NCBI GenBank assembly: GCA_937983015.1
Contig: CALKAK010000089.1
Location: 1-6,778 of the forward strand
Direction of reading: 5' to 3'
DNA length: 6,778 bases
Origin: an uncultured Bacillaceae bacterium
Lineage (GTDB): Bacteria; Bacillota; Bacilli; Bacillales; Caldibacillaceae
This document shows, one piece after another, positions 5,216 to 6,778 of the stretch. The position numbers and the translations under genes were made by a program. The notes beneath the pieces are model-generated. The model was not told where the DNA came from. It did no database searches and saw only the letters and a program-made list of their open reading frames with translations. Position 1 is the stretch's first letter. Every line of letters starts with the position of its first letter.

Positions 5216-5972
5216 GTTCGTTCAGCTCCTCCCAGATGATCTGGAACAAGTCATTATAGGTGGGGTGATTCCTCGCCTGGAAAGGTTCTAAATGCCGTAA
5301 CTCATCTGGCACGGTAAACTCGCGGACGATTGTTCCCGGGCGTTTGGAAAATAAGTAAATTCGATCGCTCATGGCAATGGCTTCACCTATATCGTGGGTG
5401 ACTAAAATAGCCGTTTTGTTAAACTGTTTTAACGTATTGAAAACGAGGTCTTCCAATTTCAATTTTGTTTGGAAGTCGAGTGCTGAAAAAGGTTCATCCA
5501 ATAATAATACTTTCGGTTCGGTCGCTAGTGTCCGTACGAGTGCAACACGTTGTCGCATGCCGCCGGAAAGTTCTTTCGGATATTTGTCCTCTACATTATA
5601 CAGACCCATCTTTTCTAAAAGTGCGAGGGCTGTTTTTCGGGTTTGTTGGTCTAAACGACTCATCAATTTTAAGCCAAGCAAGATATTTTCTTCGATGGTT
5701 TTCCAGGGGAATAGGTAATCTTGCTGGAGCATATAACCGATATGTCGATTATTTGTACCCACCCGTTCATTTTCCAACGTAATCGTGCCAAAAGTTGGTT
5801 CAATTAAGCCGGAAATGATCGACAGTAAGGTTGTTTTTCCACAGCCACTGGGACCGAGTAAAGATATAAATTCCCCTTTATCTACTGTAAACGAGACATC
5901 GAGTAATGCGGTCGTTGTCGATTCCTTGGAAAAATAGATATGGGAAACATCGATCACATCTAAAAAGCCCAT
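5202..5972 (-). CDS. ytlC: ABC importer ATP-binding protein (SsuB/TauB/NrtD-like, YtlC-like)
   Basis: A 256-residue cytosolic ATPase that powers the importer. All motifs are present: Walker A GPSGCGKTT (40-48), Q-loop Q84 in MLQQDYLFPW, signature LSGGMRQR (135-142), Walker B VLLLDEP (155-161) with catalytic E160, D-loop SALD (163-166) and switch histidine H193 in VTHDIGEA. The Q-loop context DYLFPW and the SKRPGTIV segment near 209-216 are typical of the nitrate/sulfonate/taurine subfamily. ATG 5972 has a near-perfect AAAGGAGG site six bases upstream. The gene follows the binding-protein gene by 99 bases and overlaps the permease gene by 14. Confidence 0.92.
   Translation of the reverse strand: MGFLDVIDVSHIYFSKESTTTALLDVSFTVDKGEFISLLGPSGCGKTTLLSIISGLIEPTFGTITLENERVGTNNRHIGYMLQQDYLFPWKTIEENILLGLKLMSRLDQQTRKTALALLEKMGLYNVEDKYPKELSGGMRQRVALVRTLATEPKVLLLDEPFSALDFQTKLKLEDLVFNTLKQFNKTAILVTHDIGEAIAMSDRIYLFSKRPGTIVREFTVPDELRHLEPFQARNHPTYNDLFQIIWEELNELEKN
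5226..5233 (-). promoter_or_regulatory. Ribosome binding site supporting the TTG start of the permease gene
   Basis: On the minus strand GGGAGGAG ends ten bases before TTG 5215. It lies inside the ATPase coding sequence, so ribosomes finishing that gene would pass over the site and could restart on the permease. Confidence 0.65.
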
Positions 5973-6008
5973 GGCGAGCCTCCTTTAACAGGGAGTTTCA
6001 CAAATGAA

Positions 6009-6056
6009 GGTTGATACCAGAAGTGCATGGATGTTTTTCCTTTTCCGGTATCAACC
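6009..6056 (-). other. Stem-loop between binding-protein and ATPase genes
   Basis: GGTTGATACC (6009-6018) and GGTATCAACC (6047-6056) form a perfect 10-bp inverted repeat around a 28-base loop, in the 99-base gap between the stop of the binding-protein gene and the ATPase start. There is no T-run on the minus strand after it, so it is not a standard terminator. It more likely acts as an RNA stabiliser or partial stop, which in such operons often leaves more binding-protein mRNA than transporter mRNA. It could also be a protein-binding site. Confidence 0.65.
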
Positions 6057-6071
6057 AGGATGTAGTAAAAA

Positions 6072-6778
6072 TTATTCATCCATAACTTTTTGGGCGAATT
6101 CTGTATTTACAAAATCTTCGTAGCTAATTCTTTCCGGTAGTTCTCCAGCTTCATCCATAATGTCCTGTAAATGAATCCATTCATTTTCATCAATAATAGG
6201 GTCTCGTGCGAAAGACTCTTGATCTTTGTATCGCTGGAGAACGGTTATGATGATATCCAGTTCTACGTCATCGAAGAATAGTTGGAGCGTCTTAGCCGTT
6301 TCTTCTGCAGGTTGTTCATATATCCAGCGCTGTGCTTTATGGATGGCACGGGTGAATTTTTCAATCATCTCTGGATCGTTTTCGATCGTGCTTTGTTTTG
6401 TCATGAATACGGTATAAGGAACGCGACCGCTTTCTGTGCCAAAGGAGGCCACAATGGTTCCGATCCCTTCTTTTTCAAACACACTGGCTGTTGGTTCAAA
6501 TAATTGGACAAAATCTCCTGTTCCAGAGGCAAAAGAGGGAGCAATATTGGCAAATTCAATATTCTGAATTAAGTCTAGATCTGCGTGAGGATCGATCTGA
6601 TGTTTTTTCAAGACGTACTCTCCAACCATCTGTGGCATTCCACCTTTACGTTGACCGAGGAATCTTGAACCTCTTAACATTTCCCAGGAAAAGTCGGTCA
6701 CTTCACCTCGAGCAACAAGAAAAGTTCCATCGGTTTGCGTTAATTGTGCAAAATTGATGATTGGATCTTCGGCACCTT
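6072..6778 (-). CDS. ytlA: ABC importer substrate-binding protein (SsuA/THI5-like, YtlA-like), N-terminus outside window
   Basis: The open frame runs from the stop at 6072 to the window edge, giving about 234 C-terminal residues; the family is usually 310-340 long, so roughly 100 residues with the signal peptide are missing. The apparent start at 6701 is a GTG inside the frame (a valine), not the true start: upstream codons continue with INFAQLTQTDGTFLVARGE. The sequence has features of the NMT1/THI5/SsuA periplasmic-type fold: the FLGQRKGGMP segment binding the ligand region, MVGEYVLKKHQIDP, a segment ending FVQLFEPTAS, and a C-terminal helical part (TRAIHKAQRWIYEQPAEETAKTLQ) typical of the family. 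It should be an extracellular lipoprotein delivering substrate to the permease. The ligand is not determined; thiamine-precursor pyrimidines, sulfonates or nitrate are the known options. It is the first visible gene of the operon, with ATPase and permease following. Confidence 0.88.
   Translation of the reverse strand, partial: GAEDPIINFAQLTQTDGTFLVARGEVTDFSWEMLRGSRFLGQRKGGMPQMVGEYVLKKHQIDPHADLDLIQNIEFANIAPSFASGTGDFVQLFEPTASVFEKEGIGTIVASFGTESGRVPYTVFMTKQSTIENDPEMIEKFTRAIHKAQRWIYEQPAEETAKTLQLFFDDVELDIIITVLQRYKDQESFARDPIIDENEWIHLQDIMDEAGELPERISYEDFVNTEFAQKVMDE

Noticed and set aside
5371..5782. Two plus-strand frames of 105-115 codons opposite the ATPase gene
   Set aside because: Antisense shadows of conserved ATPase motifs; overlapping each other in different frames.
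6072..6701. Binding-protein gene starting at 6701
   Set aside because: That codon is an internal GTG; the frame continues without a stop to the window edge with family-like sequence, so the gene is cut by the window rather than truncated.

Overview
The window looks like chromosomal DNA from a member of the Bacillaceae (low-to-moderate GC Firmicute). Evidence: strong GGAGG-type ribosome binding sites, frequent TTG starts, and a gene set whose closest remembered relatives are Bacillus subtilis menE, a ZnuA/AdcA-type lipoprotein, ytjA (yidD), dps/mrgA, ytkD and ytlD-ytlC-ytlA. In B. subtilis most of these lie in the same broad part of the chromosome, so this is mainly conserved backbone. I do not see a mobile element, CRISPR array, rRNA, tRNA or new defence-type system.

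Layout. 40-1515 (+) menE, menaquinone synthesis. 1546-1581 is a strong bidirectional terminator. 1583-2542 (-) is a zinc-binding lipoprotein with its own extended -10 promoter and a near-perfect 27-bp Zur-type operator just downstream of it, the best regulatory signal in the window. 2636-2660 is the terminator of the next minus-strand gene, yidD (2691-2942). A short divergent spacer separates yidD from dps on the plus strand; dps most likely starts at a TTG at 3035. A 72-residue acidic hypothetical protein (3487-3705, -) faces dps. A 202-base gap (3706-3907) holds a plus-strand terminator-like hairpin and possible promoter elements. It is followed by the Nudix hydrolase ytkD/rppH (3908-4381, +).

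The right third is a minus-strand ABC importer operon read from right to left: substrate-binding protein (ytlA-like, N-terminus beyond the window), a 99-base spacer with a stem-loop, ATPase (ytlC-like), and permease (ytlD-like, overlapping the ATPase gene by 14 bases). It belongs to the nitrate/sulfonate/taurine/thiamine-precursor class; the substrate cannot be read from sequence.

Functionally the window is a set of independent housekeeping or stress units: quinone synthesis, zinc scavenging under Zur, membrane protein insertion, iron storage and DNA protection (Dps), mRNA 5'-end or nucleotide hydrolysis (Nudix), and small-molecule uptake. The points worth a second look are regulatory: the Zur operator on an orphan zinc-binding protein, the absence of a terminator between dps and its facing small gene, and two perfect inverted repeats in or around the importer operon.
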